DNA from: Zhihengliuella alba
GTDB lineage: Bacteria; Actinomycetota; Actinomycetes; Actinomycetales; Micrococcaceae
Length of the DNA: 64,000 nt
NCBI RefSeq assembly: GCF_039538765.1
Contig: NZ_BAABCJ010000001.1
Span: 248,001-312,000 of the forward strand
Reading direction: 5' to 3'
Under the pieces are notes generated by a model. It saw only the letters and a program-made list of their open reading frames with translations, had not been told where the DNA came from and made no database searches. Below, piece after piece: positions 25,148 to 33,426 of the stretch. The number at the start of each line of letters is the position of its first letter. The first letter of the stretch is position 1. A program made the position numbers and the translations under genes.

Positions 25148-25199
25148 ATACCCCCGGTGGGTATCTCGATGTGCACAACCATATACCCCCGGTGGGTAT
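25148..25199 (-). promoter_or_regulatory. Two identical CsoR operator boxes upstream of copZ
   Basis: The 17-base sequence ATACCCCCGGTGGGTAT occurs at 25148-25164 and again, identically, at 25183-25199 (35 bases centre to centre). It matches the known TACCCC/GGGGTA-type pseudo-palindromic CsoR site. The proximal box would cover the transcription start of the copZ-ydhK-copA-csoR operon. Confidence 0.85.
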
Positions 25200-25661
25200 T
25201 CCACAATGGCGGCTGGGCGCTTGTATGGTGCGTCACCAAGACCTGAGTCGTCAGATCGAACGGAGGGGATCTGGCCCAGGTATCGAAGAACCATCGCGGC
25301 AACCCTGGCCGGTGGGTCGCCCCGTATCGGCCAGTGACGGAGCCCACCGCGGATCTCGATCGTCGCCTAACGGGGCCAGCCCGACAGGCCGGGCATCGCC
25401 TCGGCATCATGTTTCGCGCTGTCCGGAGCTCGTCTGGTTCCTACCTTGCCCAGCGCGGAAATCCCTCGGCCAATCCGGATCGGCTGCCCCGCGAACGGCA
25501 TCGCATGCCCGAGCGGCACGGCAAGCCGAAATGCTGCCGATGAAATATTGCAATTCTGTCGTCCGCATGCGGGTGTCGCTCCCGGTGGAATTCACGTTCC
25601 CTGGCCGATCGCGGCCACTGGAATTACGCTAGTTTCCACACATGCTTGATCACTGGAGGAA
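25200..25661. other. Gap without a recognised gene
   Basis: 462 bases between the copper operon promoter and the AraC gene. I see no conserved reading frame, RNA or repeat; short frames here lack ribosome sites and homology. The last 10 bases include the GGAGGA site of the AraC gene. Confidence 0.5.
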
Positions 25662-26669
25662 ATGATGCACACCGACCCTCAGGTTTCCGGGCGGCTGAGA
25701 ACCTCGGATCCGCCTTCGCCTCAGGGCAGCCCCGCGACGAATATGTCGAGCACCAGTTCTGTTGCTCAACCCGATGCATTCGCCTACTGGGAGGAGCTGA
25801 TCAGCCAGACTTTCGTTCCGTTGTCAGCGAAGCCCATCAAGGAGAAGAAGTTCGTAGGCCGCATCCAACATTCAACGATTGATGCAATCGGGTTCTCGGA
25901 TGTACGCGCCTCCTCTCAGGCGGTTAGAAGGACCCCTGGCCTGATTGCGCAATGCGACAATGAATTCCTCCTGGCAAGCATCCAGATTTCCGGTTCTGGG
26001 CGGGTCGAGCAAGACGATCGCACGGCCTTGCTTTCGCCTGGCGAGATGGCATTCTATGACAGCAGCCGCCCCTATGCTTTGCAGTTTGATCGGCCCTTCG
26101 CGCAACTGGTCATCCAGATCCCGCGCGACGCATTGTCCATAAAGGAGACTCGACAATTTACTGCAAGGACCCTTGGTCGCGGAACTCCAGCCGCCGCAGT
26201 CGTGCCGTTTCTGCGTTCCCTGTCCGGAACTGCTTCGACCAACACGCAGGCAGCGTTGATGCTTGCGCCGCAGACCTTGGGACTGGTGGAAGCAGTGGCA
26301 TCCTTTGCCAGCGGACTCAAGCCACCGGCTGGAGCCTTGGAGGCAGCAGCGAGACAGCGAGTGGCTGATTTTCTCCGGCGGAACCTCGCCGATCCCGATA
26401 TCGATGCCGAGAGCGTCGCCAAGGCCTGCAACGTCTCGCGCCGCACCCTCTATCGCATCGTTGGAGATCAGGGGATCGCATACCAGCTTCGGCGGCTTCG
26501 AATCGAACGCGCACGCCAGCTCTTGATTGCTGAGCCGGAGCGCCCCGTCGGCTCCATCGCGAGCGCCTGCGGATTCGAAAGCGAGTCAGGGTTCTATCGG
26601 GCATTCCGTGCTGTCACAGCTGTGACTCCCGCCGAGTACCGCCGAGACAGTGGCACGAGCCGTCAGTGA
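25662..26669 (+). CDS. AraC-family transcriptional regulator
   Basis: A 335-residue protein with an N-terminal AraC-binding-like sensor domain (about residues 60-200, with LSPGEMAFYDSSRPY) and a C-terminal pair of helix-turn-helix motifs (AKACNVSRRTLYRIV and IASACGFESESGFYRAF). ATG 25662 follows GGAGGA. It lies directly upstream of and parallel to the nitrilase gene. AraC/XylS-type activators are known for rhodococcal nitrilases, so it probably activates that gene in response to a nitrile or acid (inference). Base composition is noticeably less GC-rich than in the housekeeping genes. Confidence 0.88.
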   Translation: MMHTDPQVSGRLRTSDPPSPQGSPATNMSSTSSVAQPDAFAYWEELISQTFVPLSAKPIKEKKFVGRIQHSTIDAIGFSDVRASSQAVRRTPGLIAQCDNEFLLASIQISGSGRVEQDDRTALLSPGEMAFYDSSRPYALQFDRPFAQLVIQIPRDALSIKETRQFTARTLGRGTPAAAVVPFLRSLSGTASTNTQAALMLAPQTLGLVEAVASFASGLKPPAGALEAAARQRVADFLRRNLADPDIDAESVAKACNVSRRTLYRIVGDQGIAYQLRRLRIERARQLLIAEPERPVGSIASACGFESESGFYRAFRAVTAVTPAEYRRDSGTSRQ

Positions 26670-26748
26670 TTCTGGCACTCCTCGTCAACTTAACACGGTT
26701 GTGGGGCGTGCATGCTTGGTGCACCAAATCTTCGATCAGGAGGTCACC

Positions 26749-27753
26749 ATGCACACCACAATACGCGTCGCTGCTGTTCAGGCGGAGCCCGTTTGGCTCG
26801 ATCTTGAAGCCAGCCTCGAAAAGTTCCTCGATCTGGTCGCTCAGGCGGCAGACGGCGGTGCTCAGCTCGTCGGCTTCGGCGAGACCTGGCTCCCAGGCTA
26901 TCCGTGGTGGATCTGGCTTGATTCGCCCGGCGCGAACATGGGATTCGTACCGCGCTACGCAGAGAACTCCATGACGCGCGACGGTGCCGAGATGAAGCGG
27001 ATCCAGGAGGCCGCAGCGAAGCACAAGATCCACGTCGTCTTCGGCTTCAGTGAGATCTCCGGGGGAACTCTCTACTTGTCGCAGGCCTTTGTCTCCGACG
27101 CCGGAGAACTGATTTCGGTCCGCCGAAAGCTCAAGCCCACCCACGTCGAACGATCCGTGTTTGGAGAAGGCGACGGCAGCGACATCCAAGTTCACGACAC
27201 CGACCTCGGTCGCCTCGGAGCTCTCTGCTGCTGGGAGCACTTGCAACCGCTGACGAAGTACGCCATGGCCGGACTCAATGAAGAAATCCATGTCGCATCC
27301 TGGCCGACGTTCTCCATCTACCGCGGCCAGGCCATCGCTCTTGGTCCTGAAGTCAACATCTCGGCCAGCTTGAACTACGCGGTCGAAACGCAATCGTTCG
27401 TCATCGCCCCCACCTCCGTCATCGGCCAGGCCGCGCATGACACCTTCTGCGATACCGAGACCAAGCGTCAGCTCCTCGCGCTCGGTGGTGGATTTGCCCG
27501 CATCTTCGGACCTGAGGGCTCCGTCCTCGCAGAGCCCTTGTCGGAATTCGAAGAAGGCATCCTCTTCGCGAATCTGGACCCCGCGCTGCGCGCGATCGCG
27601 AAGTCGGCCGCGGACCCGACGGGTCACTACTCCAGGCCGGACGTGTACCGACTGATGATCAACCACAAATCCACGCACGCTGTCGTTGAGGCATTCACGC
27701 CGCCGGCAACCGATGCTGACTTCGAGGAAGTGCCGGACGACAGCGCCTCCTGA
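26749..27753 (+). CDS. Nitrilase (carbon-nitrogen hydrolase)
   Basis: A 334-residue branch-1 nitrilase, hydrolysing a nitrile to a carboxylic acid and ammonia. The catalytic triad is visible: Glu45 in GFGETWLPGYP, Lys129 in RRKLKPT and Cys161 in LCCWEHLQP; the CWEHL environment is typical of nitrilases rather than amidases. It is of normal family length. ATG 26749 follows AGGAGG. There are 79 bases between the AraC stop and this start, room for a promoter. The substrate (aliphatic, aromatic or cyanide-type) cannot be told from sequence alone. Confidence 0.92.
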   Translation: MHTTIRVAAVQAEPVWLDLEASLEKFLDLVAQAADGGAQLVGFGETWLPGYPWWIWLDSPGANMGFVPRYAENSMTRDGAEMKRIQEAAAKHKIHVVFGFSEISGGTLYLSQAFVSDAGELISVRRKLKPTHVERSVFGEGDGSDIQVHDTDLGRLGALCCWEHLQPLTKYAMAGLNEEIHVASWPTFSIYRGQAIALGPEVNISASLNYAVETQSFVIAPTSVIGQAAHDTFCDTETKRQLLALGGGFARIFGPEGSVLAEPLSEFEEGILFANLDPALRAIAKSAADPTGHYSRPDVYRLMINHKSTHAVVEAFTPPATDADFEEVPDDSAS

Positions 27754-28123
27754 CGGAAAACTCTCCGGCGGCGCGAGGCGAATCAGGCCCCGCGTCACCG
27801 CCATTTAACGACGTCACGAATTGCTTCACGAAGTTTGGACCGCGCCCGTGGTCTCTGTGACCGCGAATTCGGCGATTTCGACGGATTCGGAGCACTCGAA
27901 GCCAGGAATGCCCCGGCTGCTCCATGAAATCTGCTGCCGGTAAACGCAACCGAAACCTGGCTTGTCTTCCACACAAACCTTTGGAAGTGCCGCAATGCGG
28001 GGAGTATGCGGTTCAAGCGGTCGGCAAGCGTTGTGATCAGGTGCCCGACGGCTCACCTGGAGCACGTGCTTACCGACGTCGATGCCGCATGCAGAGACTG
28101 ACAAATCGCGGCGGTGTACGGCT
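27754..28123. other. Gap without an intact gene
   Basis: About 370 bases between the nitrilase and the oxidoreductase fragment. I see no intact gene. A short minus-strand stretch near 28090 encodes GIDVGKHVLQVS, faintly like the start of IS110-type transposases, but nothing downstream supports it. Confidence 0.4.
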
Positions 28124-28357
28124 GAACACGCCGGTGCGCTCGGCGTTCCATGTGCCGAAGGAGGCAACTCGGCCGAGGAAGAACCAGTCCGCGCCGGCCT
28201 CGTCGTCACGCAGCCGCTCCAGTACTTCCGCGTGCGCGAATGCCTCGGGCTTGAACGCCGCGGGGAGGTCCCCGACGTCGACGACGCGGTGTCCGGCTTC
28301 GATGACCTTGAGGCCGCCCACCCCGCCGACGAAGCCGACTCGTGCCCCATTCTTGTG
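28124..28357 (-). pseudogene. Fragment of an NAD(P)H-binding (SDR-like) oxidoreductase
   Basis: An in-frame stretch of about 78 codons reads ARVGFVGGVGGLKV, HRVVDVGDLPAAFKPEA and DWFFLGRV...ERTG. That is the middle of PF13460-type NAD(P)H-binding proteins (usually VVGGAGSLEV, D-x-P-x-x-YKPEA, DWTFLSPA...GERTG). Both the N-terminal Rossmann start and the C-terminus are absent, and the frame is lost on either side. It is a remnant. Confidence 0.45.
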
Positions 28358-28572
28358 GCGGCGGCTACCGGCTGCAGGACCGCTTCAAAGAGCGTGCAGG
28401 CCTGCTCCTCCGCAGTGGCCCTGACGGCGAGACGGTCACAGCGGTCCCGCTGGCGGACTTCACGACGAGGCTCGGTCCTGGATCGAGCCGTCGCGGTTCG
28501 CGATGCTCTCCCCGGTGAGCTCGGAAGCCATGCGCGCTACTGCGGTGACATAGCCTCCGCGCCTACCCCGAT
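28358..28572. other. Degraded sequence before the MFS gene
   Basis: Minus-strand pieces such as RATAEEQACTLFEAVLQ and ARMASELTGESIANRDG look protein-like but are in different frames and lack starts. Probably gene remnants; I cannot assign them. Confidence 0.3.
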
Positions 28573-29814
28573 TCAGCCGCGCCGTGCGGCCTGGAGCGCC
28601 ACGACGACCAGCACGGGGACGATCAGCAGTACCGAGAGCCCCGGGTACGCGACGGCTGCCAGGACTGGTCCTGCGAGTGCTCCGCCGAGAGCGCCGGCGA
28701 CGTTCATCATCGCGTCGGAGATGCCTTGGGCCGCCGGGCGCTGGGCCGTGGGGGCTGCGGACGTGACCAGGGTCGCTCCGGCGACGGTCGCGGCCGACCA
28801 TCCGAGCCCGAGCAGTATCAGCCCGAGGGTGAGGCCGAGCACCGAGTGCGGCCAGATCAGTCCGGCGAGCAGCGCTCCGGCCGTCAGCCCCTGTCCGAGC
28901 AGGACAACGGGACGGCCGCCCAGCCGGTCGGTGAGCCAACCGAAGACGGGGGACAGGGCGTACATCCCGGCCATGTGGAGGCTGATCGTCACGCCCACGA
29001 TCGTGAGGCTCGAACCATGGCTCGACATGTGCACAGGGGTCATGCTCATCAGCGCGACCATCACCAGGTGGGCGAGCGCGACTGTGGCCACAGCTCGCCG
29101 CACCGCGGGACTCGTGCGGAGCAGGGCGAGCCCGCCGCCGCGGGATCGGTGCCCTCCCGACGGCACCGTGGAGGTGGCCGCAAGGGCCACAATGAGCGGG
29201 TCGGGGCGCAGTGCCAGCAGGTAGATCACAGTGGCGAGCAGCTGCGCTGCGAGGCTGATCGCGAACCCACCGGTGAGCGAGGGCAGAGCGAGCCAGGAGC
29301 CGAGTGCCTCGCCGGGCTCGAACAGGTTCGGTCCGATGATGACCCCGAGCGTCGTGGACCAGACGACCAGCGACAGGTCCCTTCCGCGCGAGGCTGGATC
29401 GGCCAGATCGGCCGCGGCGAAGCGCGCCTGCAGGTTCAGCGCCTGCGCCGCGCCCATGAGCGCCATGCCAATGAAAAGCAGGAGCAGGTTGCTGATGCCT
29501 GCCGCGGCGACCACGACTGCCCCGCCCAGGCTAGCGATGATGCCCGCCGTCGACAGGGAGACGCGCCGGCCGCGTCGTAGCGCCAGTGCGGCGAGCGGGA
29601 CGGCGAACAGCGCCGCCCCGAGCGTACCCGTGGTCGCAGCCATGCCCGACCAAGCCGCGGAACCCGACACCTCGACGATCAGCATGGAGCCGAGGCTGAC
29701 GGTCGCGCCGGTGCCGATCGCGCCGAGGACCTGGCCAGCGGCCAGCGCCCCGACCGTGCGCCTCTGGAGCGTTCGCACATCGAGTGGCGCGGGCTTCATG
29801 GCAGCGTAGGCCAT
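28573..29814 (-). CDS. MFS transporter (12-helix exporter type)
   Basis: A 413-residue integral membrane protein with two halves of six hydrophobic segments and a cytoplasmic loop near residues 208-230. The motif-A-like FGWLTDRLGGRPVVLLGQ lies in the second half. Its ATG overlaps the MBL hydrolase stop (ATGA), so hydrolase and exporter are a translationally coupled pair under the divergent CGNR regulator. The pairing suggests export of a compound or of its hydrolysis product; the substrate is unknown. Confidence 0.88.
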   Translation of the reverse strand: MAYAAMKPAPLDVRTLQRRTVGALAAGQVLGAIGTGATVSLGSMLIVEVSGSAAWSGMAATTGTLGAALFAVPLAALALRRGRRVSLSTAGIIASLGGAVVVAAAGISNLLLLFIGMALMGAAQALNLQARFAAADLADPASRGRDLSLVVWSTTLGVIIGPNLFEPGEALGSWLALPSLTGGFAISLAAQLLATVIYLLALRPDPLIVALAATSTVPSGGHRSRGGGLALLRTSPAVRRAVATVALAHLVMVALMSMTPVHMSSHGSSLTIVGVTISLHMAGMYALSPVFGWLTDRLGGRPVVLLGQGLTAGALLAGLIWPHSVLGLTLGLILLGLGWSAATVAGATLVTSAAPTAQRPAAQGISDAMMNVAGALGGALAGPVLAAVAYPGLSVLLIVPVLVVVALQAARRG

Positions 29815-30581
29815 CAGAAGGTGAGCCGTTCGCCGTCGGCGGGGACGTGGACCCTGTTGCCGATCCGATGTGCCTCGGCGAGGGCGCGGACGTCTGCTCG
29901 TGAGACCGTGCAGTGGTTGAGGGCCTCCATGTGGACCGCGACGATCTGTGAGCTCGGCAGCTGCTCGTGCACCCGGATCACGTCCTGGGCTCCCATGATG
30001 ATCGGGTCGCCCTCGGCCCACCGGGCCTCGCCGGTGTTCAGCACGACGACATCCGGTCGGTGGCCGTCCAGGGCGTCGATAACGCCCTGCGTCCACACCG
30101 TGTCCCCGGCGACGTACAGAGAGGGCTCGCCCTCGATGCTCAGAACAAAGCCGCTGACCAGGCCCATGCCAGGATTGGCCGCCAAGAAGTCGTCGGCTCC
30201 GTGTCTGCCCTCGGTCCGAGTGATCGTCACTGGGCCGAACGCGATGGGCTCCTCCATCGTCTGCATGGCGGTGAAGCCGTGCTCGGCCAGTTCGTCCGCG
30301 TCCTGCCGGTTCTGAACGACGATCGGCGTCGAGCGGGGCAGGAGCGCGGCGGCGGCGGCGTCCCAGTGGTCCGGGTGGGTGTGGGTGACGACGACCAGGT
30401 CAGCGTCAAGCAGCTCGGTCAGCGGCATCGGCAGGTCGACCAGCGGGTTCCGCTCGGCGCAGGGGACGGTCGTCGGAGCGGGCCCGAATGAGCCCTTCGC
30501 CCCGAGCATCGGATCGACGAGGATCTTCAGGCCGGCGGCCTCGACGAGCAGGGTGGCGTTGCGGACATGGGTGATGTGCAA
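29814..30581 (-). CDS. MBL-fold metal-dependent hydrolase (UlaG/UPF0173-like)
   Basis: A 255-residue metallo-beta-lactamase-fold protein. The metal-binding HTHPDHWDAA motif (H-x-H-x-D-H), the upstream ILVDPMLG strand and the later YVAGDTVWT and AVHMEALNHC motifs are those of the UlaG-like branch. The start is TTG 30581, with GGAAGG eight bases upstream; the valine codons further upstream are not start codons. It is transcribed from the promoter at 30648-30677. Confidence 0.88.
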   Translation of the reverse strand: MHITHVRNATLLVEAAGLKILVDPMLGAKGSFGPAPTTVPCAERNPLVDLPMPLTELLDADLVVVTHTHPDHWDAAAAALLPRSTPIVVQNRQDADELAEHGFTAMQTMEEPIAFGPVTITRTEGRHGADDFLAANPGMGLVSGFVLSIEGEPSLYVAGDTVWTQGVIDALDGHRPDVVVLNTGEARWAEGDPIIMGAQDVIRVHEQLPSSQIVAVHMEALNHCTVSRADVRALAEAHRIGNRVHVPADGERLTF

Positions 30582-30647
30582 AGGGTTCCTTCCGGAGGTT
30601 GGGTGAGTGCTTACGTCGGATCGACGAGCATGGATTCGATGCAATCG

Positions 30648-30677
30648 AGAGTACTGCACTTCTCATGTTAAAGACAA
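30648..30677 (-). promoter_or_regulatory. Promoter of the MBL hydrolase-MFS operon
   Basis: On the minus strand TTGTCT (30677-30672) and TACTCT (30653-30648) are separated by 18 bases. One arm of the 30658-30695 inverted repeat lies inside the spacer, an arrangement suited to repression. Confidence 0.55.
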
Positions 30678-30695
30678 GCTGTTACCATGAGAAGT
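30658..30695. promoter_or_regulatory. Inverted-repeat operator in the CGNR/MBL divergent region
   Basis: ACTTCTCATG (30658-30667) and CATGAGAAGT (30686-30695) are a perfect 10-bp inverted repeat spaced by 18 bases. The right arm covers the ATG of the CGNR gene; the left arm sits between -35 and -10 of the opposite promoter. The CGNR protein is the obvious candidate to bind it. Confidence 0.65.
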
Positions 30696-31295
30696 ATGGA
30701 TGCTAGCCCTGAACTGACTCGTCCTCTGCCCGCCGCCGTCGGCGAGGACTTCCACCCGGCCATCGCCCTGGCCAACACCCAGGAGGGCCCTGGCCAAGGG
30801 GCGAGTGTGGACCTGCTGGGCACCCCGGAGCAGACCACCCGATGGATGGTCACGCACGGCCTCGCGGGAGATAACGCGGAGGTGCAGCACTACTGCAGCA
30901 ATCGCCTGCGCGTCTTCCGCAGCTCCGTACTGGGAGTCCTGGACTCCGTCACCTCCGGTCGTCCGCCCCGCGATCAAGACATCGAAGCGATCAATAGTGC
31001 ACTGGTGCTCAGTCCCATGGCATCGCGTCTCGCCTGGTCTGCCGACCAGCTGTTCCATGTCGCACAGGAGCATCCGGCGACTCGTGCCGTCGAGCACGCG
31101 ATGACGCTGGTCGCCGCAGACCTGGTGGAGCTGCTCACTGGTCCCGATGCGAAGACCCTTGCCCGGTGCGCCGACCAGGGCTGCGGCCGCTTCATGCTGC
31201 GCACCCACGCGCGCCGGCAGTGGTGCTCCACCCGCTGCGGAGACCGCGTTCGCGCCGCACGTGCATACGCGAAGAAGACGTCCGCGGGACGCTGA
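30687..31295 (+). CDS. CGNR zinc-finger (ABATE-type) transcriptional regulator
   Basis: A 202-residue protein with an N-terminal ABATE-like helical region and a C-terminal zinc-ribbon: CADQGCGRFML ... RRQWCSTRCGDR, four cysteines spaced as in the CGNR domain. The eponymous CGNR reads CGDR here. Such proteins are putative stress-responsive DNA-binding regulators. The start could be ATG 30687 or ATG 30696; neither has a well-placed ribosome site and the operator overlaps both, so a leaderless start is possible. It probably represses itself and the divergent MBL-MFS pair (inference). Confidence 0.85.
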   Translation: MRSMDASPELTRPLPAAVGEDFHPAIALANTQEGPGQGASVDLLGTPEQTTRWMVTHGLAGDNAEVQHYCSNRLRVFRSSVLGVLDSVTSGRPPRDQDIEAINSALVLSPMASRLAWSADQLFHVAQEHPATRAVEHAMTLVAADLVELLTGPDAKTLARCADQGCGRFMLRTHARRQWCSTRCGDRVRAARAYAKKTSAGR

Positions 31296-31675
31296 TCGAA
31301 GCACTGTGCGGATCCAGGAACATCTGCAGGGACATGAGTCTGAAACGCTTCGGTGCAATCGGCCAAGGGAGGCGCTCGCCCCGTGGGAGGGAACTTCCTG
31401 TCAGCAGACGTCCGGGATCGCAGAGTCCGCGTCGCTGGTGCTGGCACGGCCCTGCGCCGCAGATTTGACGAGACTCGTTCGACAGGTCGATTGCGCCGGT
31501 GGCATCGGAGAGGACTTCGACGGCCAAGTCGCGCGTCTCGGCGTCCGCAGCGGAAGCGTGGTCGCAGTTGCTGGGCATGTACCCGGCGAGGGTGACCGTG
31601 TCGATGCCCTGGTCGCGCAATCAGACATCCGGCTCGGTACCGGCGAGCCTTCGGGGCGCGACCCTGCGCTACGAG
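31296..31675. other. Gap containing only the isochorismatase fragment
   Basis: 380 bases between the CGNR gene and the AhpD-like gene (convergent). Outside 31471-31620 I recognise nothing. Confidence 0.4.
31471..31620 (-). pseudogene. Fragment of an isochorismatase-family hydrolase
   Basis: Fifty codons (LRDQGIDTVTLAGYMPSNC ... VEVLSDATGAIDLSNES) align without gaps to residues around Cys123 of the intact hydrolase at 39118-39747; by hand count 33 of 50 residues are identical. A stop precedes the fragment and homology ends abruptly after it, so it is an internal piece left from an older cassette. Confidence 0.7.
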
Positions 31676-32005
31676 CTACTCGTCCTCGGCGATGGCCTTC
31701 ATCGCCTTCCATCCGTGGGTGACGCCGCCGCCGGCGCGCAGGGCTGCGGCGACCATGACGGCTTCGGCGACATCGGCTTTGGACGCACCGGCCTTGATGG
31801 CGCGCTTGGCGTGGTCCTCGATGCAGAACGGGCACTGGGTGGTGACCGCGACGCCGACCGCGATCAGCTCCCGCGTGGCGAGGTCGAGGTTGCCGGTTTC
31901 CTTCTTGAAGACGGCCTTGTCGAACCCGAAGAAGGCCGAGACCATCTCCGGCGCGGACTCCTTGATGTCGGCCATGAACGCGGCTTCTTCATTGTGGTTG
32001 TGCAT
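31676..32005 (-). CDS. Carboxymuconolactone decarboxylase family protein (AhpD-like)
   Basis: A 109-residue helical protein with the redox motif CPFCIEDHAKRA (Cys-x2-Cys then His), the AhpD-type peroxidase/disulfide-reductase signature, rather than true decarboxylase residues. KADVAEAVMVAAALRAGGG completes the domain. It probably acts on peroxides or as a thiol oxidoreductase in the cytosol. It lies 72 bases past the stop of the MFS gene upstream on the same strand. Confidence 0.88.
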   Translation of the reverse strand: MHNHNEEAAFMADIKESAPEMVSAFFGFDKAVFKKETGNLDLATRELIAVGVAVTTQCPFCIEDHAKRAIKAGASKADVAEAVMVAAALRAGGGVTHGWKAMKAIAEDE

Positions 32006-32077
32006 TGCTTCTCCTAATCAATCGGTGGTTTGCAAACTGGGTCGCTGTGGCCGGTCGCGCTGGGACCGGCCACGGGG

Positions 32078-33337
32078 TCATCGCACGCCCTTGACTTTCA
32101 GCACCGCCAGAGCGCCGACGATGGTGCAGGCCCCGGCCACGACGAAGAGGACGGAGTAGTCGCCTCCGCCGATCGCGAGGATCGCGGGGGCGATGGCCGG
32201 GGCGATCGACTGGGGCAGTGCGCTGGCGATGTTGAACACGCCGAGGTCCTTGGCGGCGTTCTCGCGGTCGGGCAGGACGTCGGTGACCAGCGCGAGGTCG
32301 ACGGCGAAGTAGATGCCGATGCCGGCACCGGTGATCGCCATGGCGATCAGGAACACGGTCATCTCGGACGAGAACGCGACCACGAGCAGACCGATCCCGT
32401 ACACGAGCGCGGACGCCAGGACGAACACCTTCCGGCGTCCCGTCGCATCGGAGAGCTTTCCGCCGACGAGGCTGAACAGCACCCAGCAGATGGATGAGAC
32501 CAGGGTGGCCACGAAGATGCTGTCCGGCAGCTGAACCTCGGAGATCCCGATCTTGTTGAGCAGGTAGAACGCCTGGTAGGTCAGCAGGAACGACTGCCCC
32601 ATGACGAACAGGAACCGGCTGACCCAGGCCCAGGCGAAGTCGGGGGCCTTGCGAGGGCTCGTGTAGAAGGTGGCGACGAATTCGCGGAACGACCAGGCGG
32701 GCCTATCGTCCCCCGAGAGCCGACGGTCTCTGAGGACGACCATGAACGCCACGACGCACGCGGAGGTGATCGCCATGGGGAACAGGAACATCGCCAGCTG
32801 TCCGAGCGGCGCGACCAGCTGGACCACGTACGCCCCGACGACGAGCGCGACGGGGGCGCAGATGCCCAGGACCCCGGAGACCACGCCGCGCTGGCGCTCG
32901 GGGATCTGGTCGGCCATGATCGCGACGACCGCTGCCAGCAGGGCGTTGAAGGCTAGCTGGGTGAGGGACCAGCCGATCACGACGACCCATACCGCAGGGG
33001 CGAGGGCGACGACGAGCAGGCCGGCGGTCGCCCCGAGGAGACCGACGATCATCCACGGGCGGCGCATGCCGAGCCGGGCCGTGGTGCGGTCGCTCAGCCT
33101 GCCGAACAGCGGGTTCCCGACGAGGGCGAGCAGCGCTCCGATGCCGGTGATGAGGCCGAGCGCGGCGGGAGCGGCGTCCGCGCCGACCAGGCCGTTGACC
33201 TTCAGCGGCAGGGTGACCAGCACTGGGGCCATGAGCGCGAGCCACACGCCCATGTAGGCGAGGACGTACAGCGAGATGAAGCCTGCGCCGACGCGACGGA
33301 CGATCGCGTTGGCGGTTGTGGGGACTGCACCGGACAT
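32078..33337 (-). CDS. MFS transporter, sugar/glycoside:cation symporter type
   Basis: A 419-residue 12-helix transporter. FGRLSDRTTARLGMRRPWM is the motif A found in GPH-like and SLC45-like sugar permeases; a second copy, GGKLSDATGRRKV, follows helix 8. It sits 89 bases downstream of the beta-glucosidase gene on the same strand and shares its LacI regulator, so import of a beta-glucoside is the likely role (inference). Confidence 0.85.
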   Translation of the reverse strand: MSGAVPTTANAIVRRVGAGFISLYVLAYMGVWLALMAPVLVTLPLKVNGLVGADAAPAALGLITGIGALLALVGNPLFGRLSDRTTARLGMRRPWMIVGLLGATAGLLVVALAPAVWVVVIGWSLTQLAFNALLAAVVAIMADQIPERQRGVVSGVLGICAPVALVVGAYVVQLVAPLGQLAMFLFPMAITSACVVAFMVVLRDRRLSGDDRPAWSFREFVATFYTSPRKAPDFAWAWVSRFLFVMGQSFLLTYQAFYLLNKIGISEVQLPDSIFVATLVSSICWVLFSLVGGKLSDATGRRKVFVLASALVYGIGLLVVAFSSEMTVFLIAMAITGAGIGIYFAVDLALVTDVLPDRENAAKDLGVFNIASALPQSIAPAIAPAILAIGGGDYSVLFVVAGACTIVGALAVLKVKGVR

Positions 33338-33426
33338 GTTCCGGTTCCTTTCTCGAATGCGCGCGCTCGCTCCACCAGGGCGAAGAGCGGTGCGCAGGGG
33401 TGTTGCGGGTGGGTGAAGGATCGGGA

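Noticed and set aside
28060..28110. Possible IS110 transposase start (GIDVGKHVLQVS on the minus strand)
   Set aside because: Only a dozen residues resemble the family; no other transposase motif, no terminal repeats and no continuing frame.
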